From positions 434,001-498,000 of the forward strand of contig NZ_RQHK01000017.1 in NCBI RefSeq assembly GCF_004770475.1: a stretch of 64,000 nucleotides of DNA, read 5' to 3'. A model generated the notes under the pieces. It ran no database searches. It was not told where the DNA came from and saw only the letters and a list, made by a program, of their open reading frames with translations. A program made the translations under genes and the position numbers. Origin of the DNA: Leptospira mtsangambouensis. GTDB lineage: Bacteria > Spirochaetota > Leptospiria > Leptospirales > Leptospiraceae. This document shows positions 1 through 9,200 of this stretch, one piece after another (position 1 is the stretch's first letter; every line of letters starts with the position of its first letter).

Positions 1-2
1 CC

Positions 3-581
3 GCTTATCTACTTTTTAAGAACAAATACCAAATTGAAGAAAAAGATCTAAATGATTGGGTCGTCACAGAAAACAATCAATATTGGAATGAGGAACTTCA
101 GTTTGGATTTACTCTACCCCAAGGTTTTTATTTTTTTAAACCAGAAGACTTATCAATGGAAAATAAAACGGGAGCTGGGCAAATTGCAGGTCTTCTTGCT
201 TTCAGTGATCAAGATGCGGAAAGATATCCTTTTGTAAGAATTTTTTACTTTCCTGACTACTTAGGTTTCCAAGAAAACCAAGCCATTGCCGAATTCTCTG
301 AATTCCTCAAAATACAAGTGAGCAAAGGGGATATTGAAGACATCCAAGAAATCCAACAAAAAGAATTAGAACCTTCGATTGTCACTTCCAAGTTTTGGAC
401 TTTTTTTGATCTCTTAAGACCTCGTTATGCGAAAACAGGTTTCATCCTAGTGGAAACATCAAATCATGATAAACTATTGTTTCACATTACAGAAAATTTA
501 GAAAAAGGTGAAATTCACGAACAAGGCATTCGTGAATTTTTATCATCAATGCGATTCGGAAATCGACTGCAAAGCAATTAA
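3..581 (+). CDS. Hypothetical protein, 5'-truncated by the window edge
   Basis: The reading frame is open from base 3 of the window to the TAA at 579-581, so the gene begins outside the window and at least 192 codons are visible. An internal ATG at 156 is unlikely to be the start because the upstream codons read as ordinary protein. The visible part is mixed alpha/beta with no transmembrane segment, no signal and no motif I recognise. Its last 36 bases overlap the 3' end of the convergent M23 peptidase gene. Function unknown. Confidence 0.7.
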   Translation, partial: AYLLFKNKYQIEEKDLNDWVVTENNQYWNEELQFGFTLPQGFYFFKPEDLSMENKTGAGQIAGLLAFSDQDAERYPFVRIFYFPDYLGFQENQAIAEFSEFLKIQVSKGDIEDIQEIQQKELEPSIVTSKFWTFFDLLRPRYAKTGFILVETSNHDKLLFHITENLEKGEIHEQGIREFLSSMRFGNRLQSN

Positions 582-1517
582 AGAAAGTGGATCCACTAAG
601 GTATCATTTACCTTAGCGCCCAAATGAAGATGAGGGCCCGTAGACATCCCTGTGGATCCAACAGTTCCAATTTCTTGTCCCTGCTTCACAACATCTCCAA
701 CCTTCACCTTAATTTCATCTTGGTGCATATAAAATGAAAATATTTTATTCCCATGATCAACGATTGTGAAGTTTCCTTCATAATACGTTTTTCTAGCAAG
801 TACAACAATCCCATCTTGGATCGCAAAAATTGGTGTCCCGGTTTTTCCACGGAAGTCTACACCACCATGAGGTCTGCCTTGTTTGTTATTATAATCTCGC
901 CTAACATAAAATTTACTGGTAATGAATATTTTATCCAAAGGATTTTTGAAATTATTTATAAATTGTAATTGGCTTTGTTTGGCAAATGCTGCTTCTTTTG
1001 CAGTTTTACATTCTTGAATGAAATCTAAAGTTTCTTTCGGCAGTTCTTTCGTAACAAATTTTTCATCTACTTTGATCTGCTGATTTTTTTTGATCACTTG
1101 GAATTTGGTAGGTTCTAAAATGATTTGGTACTGTTTTTGCCCACGTTTGACAAAAAAGATTTTTGATACAATTTCCAAGGTCATTGCGCCGGCAGGAGTG
1201 TCAGGAGAGACCGGTAAAAAAGCAATCATACTCTTTTCTTTTTTGGTAAGGATCACATCCTTTCCCAACCAACTAACCTTATACGATTCGTTGATCCACT
1301 TTTTATCTTTAGGAGTCAAACGAAGGAAGATAACTTCTCCTCTTCCAAATCGTCTCGCTTCCATTAGCAGTGAAAAATTTTTTTCTTCTTTTTTTACAAA
1401 GTAATTTGTAGGAACTGCACGAGTGGCTGGTTTTTTTTTGACCTCGCGAGATTCAGCTGGAACAGCACGTACAAATGATAAAATTAGAACTAATAAAGAC
1501 AAAAAACGTATCATCAT
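546..1517 (-). CDS. M23 (LytM-type) metallopeptidase, exported
   Basis: A 323-residue protein with an N-terminal signal peptide, a beta-rich middle region and a C-terminal M23 domain. The zinc-site residues are all visible: His217 and the Asp of HGGVD, the YMHQ histidine, and HLHLG near the C-terminus. M23 enzymes cut peptide cross-links in peptidoglycan, so a periplasmic cell-wall hydrolase is the likely role. Two ATGs (1517 and 1514) could start it. It lies 12 bases downstream of the PAS-GGDEF-EAL gene on the same strand and probably shares its transcript. It contrasts with the second M23-like protein at 41.7 kb, whose zinc site is broken. Confidence 0.85.
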   Translation of the reverse strand: MMIRFLSLLVLILSFVRAVPAESREVKKKPATRAVPTNYFVKKEEKNFSLLMEARRFGRGEVIFLRLTPKDKKWINESYKVSWLGKDVILTKKEKSMIAFLPVSPDTPAGAMTLEIVSKIFFVKRGQKQYQIILEPTKFQVIKKNQQIKVDEKFVTKELPKETLDFIQECKTAKEAAFAKQSQLQFINNFKNPLDKIFITSKFYVRRDYNNKQGRPHGGVDFRGKTGTPIFAIQDGIVVLARKTYYEGNFTIVDHGNKIFSFYMHQDEIKVKVGDVVKQGQEIGTVGSTGMSTGPHLHLGAKVNDTLVDPLSLIALQSISESH

Positions 1518-1529
1518 TTACAATTTCGG

Positions 1530-3986
1530 CTATTTTGTTTGAGCAGATTCGTTAAATTTTTTAACGAATTCCACAAAATCAAGGGCAGGCAGCGGTTTGC
1601 TATAAAGGTATCCTTGGATCATATGACAGCCTAAATCATGGAGTAAATCCCTTTGTGCAGGATTTTCAACTCCTTCCGCAATCACTTCCATCCCCAAGGA
1701 ATGTGCCATATTGATAATGGCCTTACAGATGGCTCGGTCGTCTTCATTGAGTTCCAAATCGATTACAAAAGACCTATCAATTTTTAAAACATCTGCATTG
1801 ATTTTTTTAAGATAACTTAAAGAGCTATAACCAGTTCCAAAATCATCAATTGAAACTTTAATCCCAAGTCCGGATAAATATTCAAATGCTTCTATGCTTT
1901 TTTCAGGATTTTCCATGATAGAACTTTCTGTTAATTCTAACTCGATTTCTTCTGGATTAATATCGTATTGTAGGATGGTTGATTGTACACGATGAGACCA
2001 ATTAGCGCGCGCTAGTTGTTTTCCACTGACGTTGATGCTGACAGGAAAGGCAGGAAGATTTTGTTTTTTCCATTCTTTTTTTAATTGGCAGGCTTCTTCT
2101 AATACCCAATCTCCAATCCTTTCGATAATGCCTGAATCTTCTGCGACAGGAATAAATTCTACAGGAGGAACCCATCCTCGCTCTGGATGTTTCCAACGAA
2201 TGAGTGCCTCTGCTCCACAAACTTGGTTTGTCAGAGTGGAAATTTTCGGTTGGAAAAAAAGTACTAACTCTTCGTTTTGAATGGCCTTTCGCAAAGAATT
2301 TTCAATGTACAAACGTTTTTCTGAGCGAAGAATGAGTTCGTTTGTGTAGAATTTATAATTATTTCGGCCCAATTCTTTGGCTTTGTACATTGCCATATCA
2401 GAATTTTTTAAAAGTTCAGAAGAAGAAATTCCATCATTGGGGGAAAGTGCAATTCCCATACTGATCGTTGTAAATAAATCCCGACCCATAATATGGAATG
2501 GTTGGCTGAGAATATCTAAAATCTTTTGTGCAAATTCAGCGGCCGCACTTTTATTGGGAACATCAACCTTTAAAATGGCAAATTCATCGCCACCAAATCG
2601 TGCAACAGTATCAACTTCAGTCATCACTCGTTTGAGTCTTGCACCGACCATTTGCAAAAGAATATCCCCTTTTGTATGACCCAAACTGTCGTTGATAAAC
2701 TTAAAATTGTCGATGTCGAAAAAATAGAAAGCCAGTAAAGTTTCTGTAGATTTATGATTTTTTAAAGCTTGGTTTGCATGATCAATGAATAATGTACGAT
2801 TTGAAAGGCCAGTAAGTGCGTCATAATAAGCTAAGTAAGTAATCCTTTCTTCGGATAATTTTCGTTCGGTGATATCAACACCAAAACTAATGATTCTTTT
2901 TTGGTCCGTCTCTGTATCATCAATAGGGATGTATTTTCTTAAAAGATATGTGACCTTATCGTTACTATCCTGAATGAGTTCTTCAAATTGAACAATTTCG
3001 TTTTCTTTAGCTGCAATTTCTAAATACTTTTTTCGTTTTTCATGAAAGTCATTTGGTAAATCCAATCGTGCAGCCAGTTCTTCATCTGTTTTTTTGAAGA
3101 TCCATTTCCGAATGTCTTTGTTGGATAAAAACACGGGATTTGTATATTCATATTGAAAATTTGAATTCAACACAGCAATATCAGAATCAAGATTGTCTAG
3201 AATGAATTCATAAAAAGCTTTTTGATTTTTAACTTGTTCTTGTGAGCGTTTTCGTTCCGTGATATCGCGAAACGTTGCCCAAATTGCCATTTTACCATTC
3301 ACAGGAAACAATCGGAACGAAGATTCTGTAGGAATCAAATGCCCTGATTTTGTTTTTAAAGCAGTACTTTCTATCAAATTCCCTTGAAACTCTTCATCTT
3401 CATCCACCTCCACAGGAGGCATAAAGAAAGAAAATTCTTTCCCAACGATTTCTTCCAAGGGATATTCCAAAACGACAACTGCTTGTTTGTTTGCATTGAT
3501 GATCTGTTTCGTGCCTGGATCAATTTGCATTAGAATGTCCAAGGACTCTTCAAAAACATTCTGAAGGACAATTACCTTTTCTCTAATTTTGTCATAAGCA
3601 ATCGATCGATTCATATCTTCTATCAATCGCTCCGCAAAATTTAGTACTAAATCTAAGATACTCACTGTATACGATGGTTCGGATAAATGTAAAAACGTTG
3701 GATGTGCTGCTCTTGCTAATTCAGAAGGGGATAAAGGTGCAATGGAAAGTAAGATGTAAGGTGATTCGGGAAATTGTTCAAAAATAAATTTTTGTTTTTC
3801 TAAAACTGTAGCGTCGTTCCAAAAAAGAAAAACAGCCGATTCTTGAATTGTGCCTGGTTTGATATCTAAAATCGAATGAAAGCTATGTACATTGCAGGTT
3901 TCAATGTTTGTTATGTCGCGTAGTATGCGATTATAAAAATCATGATCAAACTCTTCTATATAGATGGTAATTTGTTTGAGTGACAT
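1530..3986 (-). CDS. PAS-GGDEF-EAL cyclic-di-GMP signalling protein
   Basis: An 818-residue protein. Residues 1-130 look like a receiver-type alpha/beta fold with no obvious phospho-acceptor pattern. Two PAS domains follow (about 145-245 and 255-375), each ending in a DITERK-type PAC signature. A GGDEF domain carries an intact RFGGDEF signature and a C-terminal EAL domain keeps EALIRW, ELTESS, DDFGTG and the KIDRSF lysine. Both diguanylate cyclase and c-di-GMP phosphodiesterase activities are therefore possible. The product-inhibition RxxD site five residues before GGDEF reads TEVD, so its arginine is missing. No transmembrane segment is seen, so it is probably cytoplasmic. A PilZ protein, a possible c-di-GMP receptor, is encoded at 62.6 kb. 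Confidence 0.93.
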   Translation of the reverse strand: MSLKQITIYIEEFDHDFYNRILRDITNIETCNVHSFHSILDIKPGTIQESAVFLFWNDATVLEKQKFIFEQFPESPYILLSIAPLSPSELARAAHPTFLHLSEPSYTVSILDLVLNFAERLIEDMNRSIAYDKIREKVIVLQNVFEESLDILMQIDPGTKQIINANKQAVVVLEYPLEEIVGKEFSFFMPPVEVDEDEEFQGNLIESTALKTKSGHLIPTESSFRLFPVNGKMAIWATFRDITERKRSQEQVKNQKAFYEFILDNLDSDIAVLNSNFQYEYTNPVFLSNKDIRKWIFKKTDEELAARLDLPNDFHEKRKKYLEIAAKENEIVQFEELIQDSNDKVTYLLRKYIPIDDTETDQKRIISFGVDITERKLSEERITYLAYYDALTGLSNRTLFIDHANQALKNHKSTETLLAFYFFDIDNFKFINDSLGHTKGDILLQMVGARLKRVMTEVDTVARFGGDEFAILKVDVPNKSAAAEFAQKILDILSQPFHIMGRDLFTTISMGIALSPNDGISSSELLKNSDMAMYKAKELGRNNYKFYTNELILRSEKRLYIENSLRKAIQNEELVLFFQPKISTLTNQVCGAEALIRWKHPERGWVPPVEFIPVAEDSGIIERIGDWVLEEACQLKKEWKKQNLPAFPVSINVSGKQLARANWSHRVQSTILQYDINPEEIELELTESSIMENPEKSIEAFEYLSGLGIKVSIDDFGTGYSSLSYLKKINADVLKIDRSFVIDLELNEDDRAICKAIINMAHSLGMEVIAEGVENPAQRDLLHDLGCHMIQGYLYSKPLPALDFVEFVKKFNESAQTK

Positions 3987-4167
3987 GACCTTGGCATAGT
4001 AGACGAAAAATCGTTTTCCTTACAATTGATTTTTTTGATAGTTGATTTCGATCCTTCAGATCCATCCAATCAATTAGAATGAAAGTAAAAAGACCAGAGT
4101 CGCTCCTGAACCAGGACATCTGTCACCATTTTGTCAGAGTTCGAAAAAAAAGGGAAAACTATAAAAT

Positions 4168-4186
4168 GAATTTGATTCTCATTTCC
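4168..4186 (+). promoter_or_regulatory. Fur-like operator upstream of the heme-uptake-like locus
   Basis: The 19-base sequence GAATTTGATTCTCATTTCC matches the classical Fur box at 12 of 19 positions, including the central TGAT..TCAT halves. It lies 35 bases before the ATG of the first lipoprotein gene and two bases after a -10-like TATAAA (4160-4165). Placement in front of a HmuY/TonB-receptor cluster supports iron control. Leptospira have several Fur-family regulators and their sites need not match the E. coli consensus, so this is a candidate only. Confidence 0.4.
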
Positions 4187-4221
4187 AATGCACAAGTTTG
4201 GATAAAAAAGACCGAGGTTCT

Positions 4222-4788
4222 ATGAAATCCCTTCAAAATAAAACAAAATTACTACTCGTTTTGAGCTTGGTAGCAGGACTTACCTTTCAGTGTGAGAAAA
4301 AGAAAGAGGACGACAACACAGCAACTCTCGTTGCACTTGCGGGACTCACAACTTCTGCTGGTGATTGCTCTGTTTCTGCTTCCGGAAAAGCAACCATCAA
4401 CACTTGGACCACAGATGTGACTGGAACCACTGCAGGAACCATTTCTAAATTAGGTTCTGTTCCAATTGTAGGGCATACTACAGCGGCAATCAAACTAACT
4501 TCAGATGGCAGTACAACTCTTGGTGTCAATGGAAGTGCATTTATCATTGTTTACAAAGCATCTGCTTGCCCTTTGACAACTTCCAATGTTGCAGCAACTC
4601 CAGCTAACTTTTCAATTGCAACGGCAACTGATTCCAATAGTGAATTCCCAAGTTCCTATAAAATCACGAACCAAACTGCAGCAATCACTTTCAATGGTAC
4701 GCAAGGTGCTGGTGATTATTATGTATTTATCTATGCGATTCCAAGAAATGGACAATCTGCAGCGGTGAACTATACTTTCGCTCCATAA
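4222..4788 (+). CDS. Lipoprotein of unknown function, first gene of heme-uptake-like locus
   Basis: The ATG at 4222 is preceded by GAGG. It is preferred over a TTG at 4198 because it puts the hydrophobic signal directly at the N-terminus (MKSLQNKTKLLLVLSLVAG) with a spirochaete-type lipobox ending in Cys after LTFQ. The mature part is rich in Thr, Ser, Ala and Gly and looks like a beta-sandwich surface protein; I do not recognise the family. It stops two bases before the GTG of the HmuY-like gene, so the genes are almost certainly cotranscribed and it may be an accessory surface lipoprotein of the same uptake system. Confidence 0.75.
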   Translation: MKSLQNKTKLLLVLSLVAGLTFQCEKKKEDDNTATLVALAGLTTSAGDCSVSASGKATINTWTTDVTGTTAGTISKLGSVPIVGHTTAAIKLTSDGSTTLGVNGSAFIIVYKASACPLTTSNVAATPANFSIATATDSNSEFPSSYKITNQTAAITFNGTQGAGDYYVFIYAIPRNGQSAAVNYTFAP

Positions 4789-4790
4789 CC

Positions 4791-5453
4791 GTGATTCGAT
4801 TCCTTAGCATTGGTTGTATTCTATTATTAACTAGTTTCTGCGCAAGGCAAGAGAGTGCCTTGACAGACCAGGAGCTTTTTGTAAATCAATTGGTCACAAA
4901 TTTGATCAATGCAGGGAATCCCAATGCTTTGGATAAAATTGTATTTTCCCGTGCCAACGGTGACGGGAGTTATACAACAAGGTTCAACGCAACTAATTTA
5001 GATTTTTATATTTACTTTCAATTTGAAGGGAACAAACAAATCCCATTTTCAGAAAAAGATAACCTAACTTGGGATATCGCATTTAACAGATACAAAGCTG
5101 CTACAAATTCGGGCGAAACCAATCGTTTCGGACTTGGTGGGGCTTGCACAAGTAATACCACAAATTTTGCAGTTGCAAGTTCTAATTCAGCAAGTAGCCA
5201 AGGTTGTAATAGTTTCACGGTGGATGTGGCTACCACTACACAAGGTATTGGTGGAGCTGGAGCTATTTATGTGGGTAACGCAATCGTCACTGAATGGTAT
5301 TATTATACGATTGGAAATTTAACTCCAAAACCTGATATCTTTCTCATCCGTTCTGGAACAGGCCTTGCGACTTACGCAATTCATATCGAAAATTATTATA
5401 GTGATGCAGGAACTTCTGGTTATCCGACCATCCGATGGAAAAAACTTCCCTAA
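4791..5453 (+). CDS. HmuY-like heme-binding lipoprotein (candidate)
   Basis: The start is GTG. A short signal with lipobox LLLTSFC gives an outer-membrane lipoprotein of about 204 mature residues. The segment [15 protein letters not shown] followed by a Gly-rich stretch, the VTEWYYY strand and the ending [22 protein letters not shown] match the arrangement of the HmuY family, whose Porphyromonas member takes heme from host proteins and passes it to the TonB receptor HmuR. A TonB-dependent receptor follows with TAATG overlap, the expected partner. Only one His (in AIHIENYY) and no internal Met are present, so the bis-His or Met heme ligands of known HmuY proteins are absent. Two Cys residues in the middle could form a disulfide. 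Confidence 0.75.
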   Translation: MIRFLSIGCILLLTSFCARQESALTDQELFVNQLVTNLINAGNPNALDKIVFSRANGDGSYTTRFNATNLDFYIYFQFEGNKQIPFSEKDNLTWDIAFNRYKAATNSGETNRFGLGGACTSNTTNFAVASSNSASSQGCNSFTVDVATTTQGIGGAGAIYVGNAIVTEWYYYTIGNLTPKPDIFLIRSGTGLATYAIHIENYYSDAGTSGYPTIRWKKLP

Positions 5454-7627
5454 TGTATTTTTTTAATCCGTTTCTATTGCCAATCCTTTGCCTATTTTTA
5501 TTATTCATTGGCGAGGTCCATTCTCAAACACGTCCACGCGAAAACGGAAAAAATTCAAAAACCGTGGAAAAAACACCTAACACAACGACGGTGCCCGCAC
5601 CAACAGAAACAACTCCTACAGATCCAAACCAAACAACACAAAATCCAGCTCCCGTTACCGAAGAAGGAAACAAGGAAGAAACTCCAACGGAAGAAGCTGA
5701 CCGTTTCAAAGATTTGGACAATAAAAATGGAATTGTGGTAACAGGATCACGCGGAGAACGAAGACTCAAAGATTCTGCCGTGGCTACAGAAGTTATTTCT
5801 AGAAAACGAATTGAACAAACTGGTGCGCGTAACTTAGGTGAGGTGCTAGATACTCAAACGGGAATCAATGTAACGCCGTTTTTTGGTGGGTCACAGGTCC
5901 AAATGTTGGGCCTTGATTCCAAGTATGTATTGTTTCTTGTAGATGGACAACGGATAGCAGGTCGATTGAACAATACAATTGACCTCACTCGATTCAAAGT
6001 TCAAAATATCGAAAGAGTTGAAATTGTAAAAGGCAGTTCCTCTTCTTTGTATGGTGCCGATGCCATTGGCGGTGTCATCAATATCATTACCAAACAAGCA
6101 GAAAAACCAGAACACTACCAATTCCGAACTACTTATGGAAACGGAAGACAAACAAACTTTGGAACCCAAGGTGAAAAAAACTTAATCGCTGATGTCGGAT
6201 TTAAAAATGAATTTGTGGCTTCCAATTTTTTTGGAGGATTCAACCAATCGGCCGCTTATGATTTAGATCCAAAAACTCCAGCCACAACTGGAAACGCATT
6301 TCAAGATAACAACGTCGGTGGGAATATGACCTTCAATCCTGATGGAAAATTCAAGGTCAAAACTGGAATCAATTATCTAAACCGTAATCAGGCAGGTGTT
6401 GATTCCAGAAGCAATGGTGGCGTTTTTGATAGAACCAATCTCACGAACGACTTTCTTGCGTTAGGTGCCATTGAGTATGCTTATGGAAAACGAAATATGG
6501 TTTCCTTACGTGGAAATTTCTCTCGATGGGAAAACCACTATAAATTAGACCAAAGAAATTCGAACGAACTAGACGTAAAAGAACTCACAAATGAATTCTC
6601 ATCACAAGGTGTCGCCCAAATTGATCATGAAATAAACAATGATCATATGATCACTGCTGGGGTAGAATCTTACTCAGAAGAATTACAATCAGACAGATTA
6701 CAAAGAAGAAATGCATTCCGAACTAGAAGAGCTGCCTTCATTCAAGATGAATGGGTGGTTTGGCGACAAGGTTTTGTTTGGCGACTGGTTCCAGGGGTTC
6801 GCCATGATGTGGATTCCCAATTTGGTGGACAAACAACTCCGAAAATTGCAACCAAAGTAGATATCACAAGCAATCTAGTGTTCCGAGCCAGTTACGGAAA
6901 AGGATTCCGGCCTCCTTCGTTCCGAGAACTTTATTTACGTTTCGAAAATCCAGGTGTGGGTTATGTAGTTGATGGAAATGACAAACTGAGACCTGAAAGA
7001 TCTACAACTGTAAATGCTGATATTGAATATACGCCTTTTAAATTTTGGACCTTGTCGCTCAGTGTCTTTCGCAATGACATTACCGATCTTATCCAATATA
7101 GTTTTGGAACAAGAACCAGTGAATTTGCTAACTTCCAACTAAAAAATATCCAACGTGCCTATACAAGAGGGGTGGAAGCTGGATCTCGGGTTCGATTTCT
7201 CAAATACTTTGCATTGGAACTGGGTTACAACCAAACCGACACGAGGGACCTAACAACGGATAGACCCTTAGAAGGAAGGGCGTTACACCAAGGAACAATG
7301 AACTTTTTTGTAAATGCTCCTGGTGGTTGGGAATTTGCCCTCCGTGCCAAACGTTTGGACAAAAGGCCTTTTTATAGCACTACCAATGAATTCACTGCCG
7401 GTTCTAGCACCGCCCTCATTGACCAACAAACCAAAAGTGTTGAAGAAAATAACAAAGTTGTCTATGGGAAACCGTTTACATTACTGAACGTACGGATGGA
7501 GAAAAAATTCTTCGATGGAAGGATGTCCCTGTTTTTAGGAGTAGACAACGTCCTGGACCAATACGAGCTTACTTACAATCCTATTCGGCCCAGGTTTTAC
7601 TATGGTGGACTCCAAGCCACTTTTTGA
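5453..7627 (+). CDS. TonB-dependent outer-membrane receptor, heme/iron type
   Basis: The start at 5453 overlaps the preceding stop (TAATG) and gives a clean signal peptide ending in VHSQ; an upstream ATG at 5435 is possible. After the signal comes a roughly 60-residue Pro/Thr/Glu-rich linker. A plug domain follows ([20 protein letters not shown], then [20 protein letters not shown]), then a 22-strand-type barrel ending in Phe. [12 protein letters not shown] segment followed by DKLRPERS resembles the FRAP/NPxL region of heme receptors. TonB-ExbBD drive such receptors; none is encoded in this window. Its neighbour suggests heme or heme-protein uptake, but the ligand cannot be read from sequence. 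Confidence 0.9.
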   Translation: MYFFNPFLLPILCLFLLFIGEVHSQTRPRENGKNSKTVEKTPNTTTVPAPTETTPTDPNQTTQNPAPVTEEGNKEETPTEEADRFKDLDNKNGIVVTGSRGERRLKDSAVATEVISRKRIEQTGARNLGEVLDTQTGINVTPFFGGSQVQMLGLDSKYVLFLVDGQRIAGRLNNTIDLTRFKVQNIERVEIVKGSSSSLYGADAIGGVINIITKQAEKPEHYQFRTTYGNGRQTNFGTQGEKNLIADVGFKNEFVASNFFGGFNQSAAYDLDPKTPATTGNAFQDNNVGGNMTFNPDGKFKVKTGINYLNRNQAGVDSRSNGGVFDRTNLTNDFLALGAIEYAYGKRNMVSLRGNFSRWENHYKLDQRNSNELDVKELTNEFSSQGVAQIDHEINNDHMITAGVESYSEELQSDRLQRRNAFRTRRAAFIQDEWVVWRQGFVWRLVPGVRHDVDSQFGGQTTPKIATKVDITSNLVFRASYGKGFRPPSFRELYLRFENPGVGYVVDGNDKLRPERSTTVNADIEYTPFKFWTLSLSVFRNDITDLIQYSFGTRTSEFANFQLKNIQRAYTRGVEAGSRVRFLKYFALELGYNQTDTRDLTTDRPLEGRALHQGTMNFFVNAPGGWEFALRAKRLDKRPFYSTTNEFTAGSSTALIDQQTKSVEENNKVVYGKPFTLLNVRMEKKFFDGRMSLFLGVDNVLDQYELTYNPIRPRFYYGGLQATF

Positions 7628-8246
7628 ACTCAATTCGTATAAAGCAGTTTTTATTGTTTTTGTTCTTTATTGGTTATCGGGGTATCCTTTGTACTCCGAC
7701 GAATCAAAGTTAAATGCAAAACAATCTAAAATTTTAAAAGAATCTTATTCTTATTTAGAGACTCTCGAACCTAAACGAATCAAAATCGATAAATCTACTT
7801 ACAATCATCTTACACAATTCGAATCTATTTTTAAATTTGGATTCTCAGGAAAAAAACTTTCTCGTTGGATCCAATCAAGGATCAAAAAATATTCTTATGG
7901 ATCTACAGGTGACTATGTTGCCATGTACCATGACGGTGATGTTTTGCTTGGCCGTAGTTTCTTTAATTTAAATCGATTGGATCGAGTTCTTGTATTATTA
8001 CATGAAGCAAGACATGCTGATGGAAAAAACTATAGTCATGTGGTTTGCCCAGAAAATTTCCAATTTTTGAACCCTCGTGATTGGAAGATTCATCCTGCGG
8101 GAAAAAAAGGCTGTGATTCAGTCTCTGATGGTGGTTATGGAATCACTGCTGCATTTTTATTTGAATTAGGTGCTTATGGTTATCTGAACCAAACAGAAGC
8201 GGCACATCGTTATAATTCCGAAATATCTCGGGTGTTACGCGATTAG
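7602..8246 (+). CDS. Hypothetical exported protein with HExxH motif
   Basis: A 214-residue protein whose ATG lies 26 bases inside the end of the TonB-receptor gene, so translation is probably coupled. A hydrophobic N-terminal segment ([16 protein letters not shown]) looks like a signal or anchor. The middle carries [10 protein letters not shown], a zinc-metallopeptidase-like HExxH motif followed by Asp, then a region with two Cys (VVCPENF and KKGCDSV). I do not recognise a named family. Position in the heme-uptake-like operon suggests a role in handling the ligand or its protein carrier; this is inference. Confidence 0.75.
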   Translation: MVDSKPLFELNSYKAVFIVFVLYWLSGYPLYSDESKLNAKQSKILKESYSYLETLEPKRIKIDKSTYNHLTQFESIFKFGFSGKKLSRWIQSRIKKYSYGSTGDYVAMYHDGDVLLGRSFFNLNRLDRVLVLLHEARHADGKNYSHVVCPENFQFLNPRDWKIHPAGKKGCDSVSDGGYGITAAFLFELGAYGYLNQTEAAHRYNSEISRVLRD

Positions 8247-8776
8247 TACAAACAAGCTTGTTTTAATTCAGAATCTTCAGCAATTTTTGCCTTTAATCTA
8301 GATAAAATGATTTTGGACCGGACACTCGATTCAGAGTCTTTTGAATGATCAAAAATAAATGTATGTTTTTCTTTCATTAACTTCCCCAACTCATTACTAT
8401 GAGTTGGACAACCTAACAAAGATGCGATGGCCTGGATTCTTTCTCCATTTCCACGAGTAGTTTCTATTTCCAAAGGAACTTCATTATAAGTAATAAAAAC
8501 TTCTTGGGCACGGTCAGCCCTTACAATTCCATCAGTTGTACAATTGGATGTACCGGAAGTAATTCCAAATGTTTGCGACGACAGACTCCCATTCGTTGTG
8601 GCAGCGAGCACTTGCCCAATATCATTTTTCCAAACTGGAACCATGGACCCAAGTCCACAACCAGCCATCCCGTACGGTTCTGAGAAAAGGCGCACAGGTG
8701 CTGAAATCAGCAAAACAAGTATACTAACAATTGCAAGTTGGACTTTAAAAATGGAATGGAAACTTCGGGTGAACAT
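8243..8776 (-). CDS. DUF3015 family exported protein
   Basis: The start at 8776 is chosen because GGAGGG sits four bases upstream and the protein then begins with a signal peptide (FHSIFKVQLAIVSILVLLIS). The mature protein starts near EPYGMAGCGLGSMV, a pattern typical of DUF3015 proteins, which occur in Leptospira and other Gram-negatives without known function. The gene is 177 codons and overlaps the end of the HExxH gene by four bases, tail to tail. Probably periplasmic. Confidence 0.75.
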   Translation of the reverse strand: MFTRSFHSIFKVQLAIVSILVLLISAPVRLFSEPYGMAGCGLGSMVPVWKNDIGQVLAATTNGSLSSQTFGITSGTSNCTTDGIVRADRAQEVFITYNEVPLEIETTRGNGERIQAIASLLGCPTHSNELGKLMKEKHTFIFDHSKDSESSVRSKIILSRLKAKIAEDSELKQACLY

Positions 8777-8790
8777 AGGACCCTCCGTAA

Positions 8791-9012
8791 TTAAATTGAA
8801 AATAAAGAATCTGAATTGCGATCTACTTGTGGCAACCGATGGCCCTGGGCTAATATCTCCCCAGACATGGAAAGAACTGCCCAAGATTTTTCCTCTTTCG
8901 CTTTAGTCTGTAGAGATTGGATCATCGTATTTGTGAATGATTCCAATTTATGATGAAGAACGGTATTTGGAAATGAAGATGGTTTCTTTTCTTGTGCTTC
9001 AGTCGATCTCAT
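8791..9012 (-). CDS. Possible small protein upstream of the DUF3015 gene
   Basis: A 73-codon frame ending 14 bases before the DUF3015 start, on the same strand. It has no convincing Shine-Dalgarno sequence and no recognised domain; the segment WAVLSMSGEILAQGHRL has protein-like character. It could be a real small gene or part of the leader of the DUF3015 transcript. Weak call. Confidence 0.3.
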   Translation of the reverse strand: MRSTEAQEKKPSSFPNTVLHHKLESFTNTMIQSLQTKAKEEKSWAVLSMSGEILAQGHRLPQVDRNSDSLFSI

Positions 9013-9121
9013 GCAGTTTGTTTTCCCGGTTGTCTTTAGGATCGGCGAGGGGGCCGGAATGACTAAAGTTTAAAAACTCCAAAAAAGGAGTCAAGAAGAG
9101 ACATAATTCCGGGGAGGAAAA

Positions 9122-9172
9122 ATGAAAACTCTAACTTCTCCTTTTCCCGAACCATCGGAATGCCAAACTTGA
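9122..9172 (+). CDS. Possible 16-residue leader peptide before the ferredoxin-NADP reductase gene
   Basis: An ATG at 9122 follows a very strong ribosome-binding site (GGGGAGG at 9111-9117) and reads [16 protein letters not shown] before TGA at 9170-9172. The reductase itself starts 28 bases later at a TTG with its own GAGGA. The best ribosome-binding site in the region therefore belongs to a 16-codon frame, not to the main gene. This could be a translated leader influencing reductase expression, or chance. Confidence 0.35.
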   Translation: MKTLTSPFPEPSECQT

Positions 9173-9200
9173 CCAAAAACCACCTGTTACGAGGACGACC

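Noticed and set aside
9100..9110. GACATAATTCC before the reductase and GACATAATTC in queE as origin-type repeats
   Set aside because: Single copies far from the origin; one is in coding sequence, so treated as chance.
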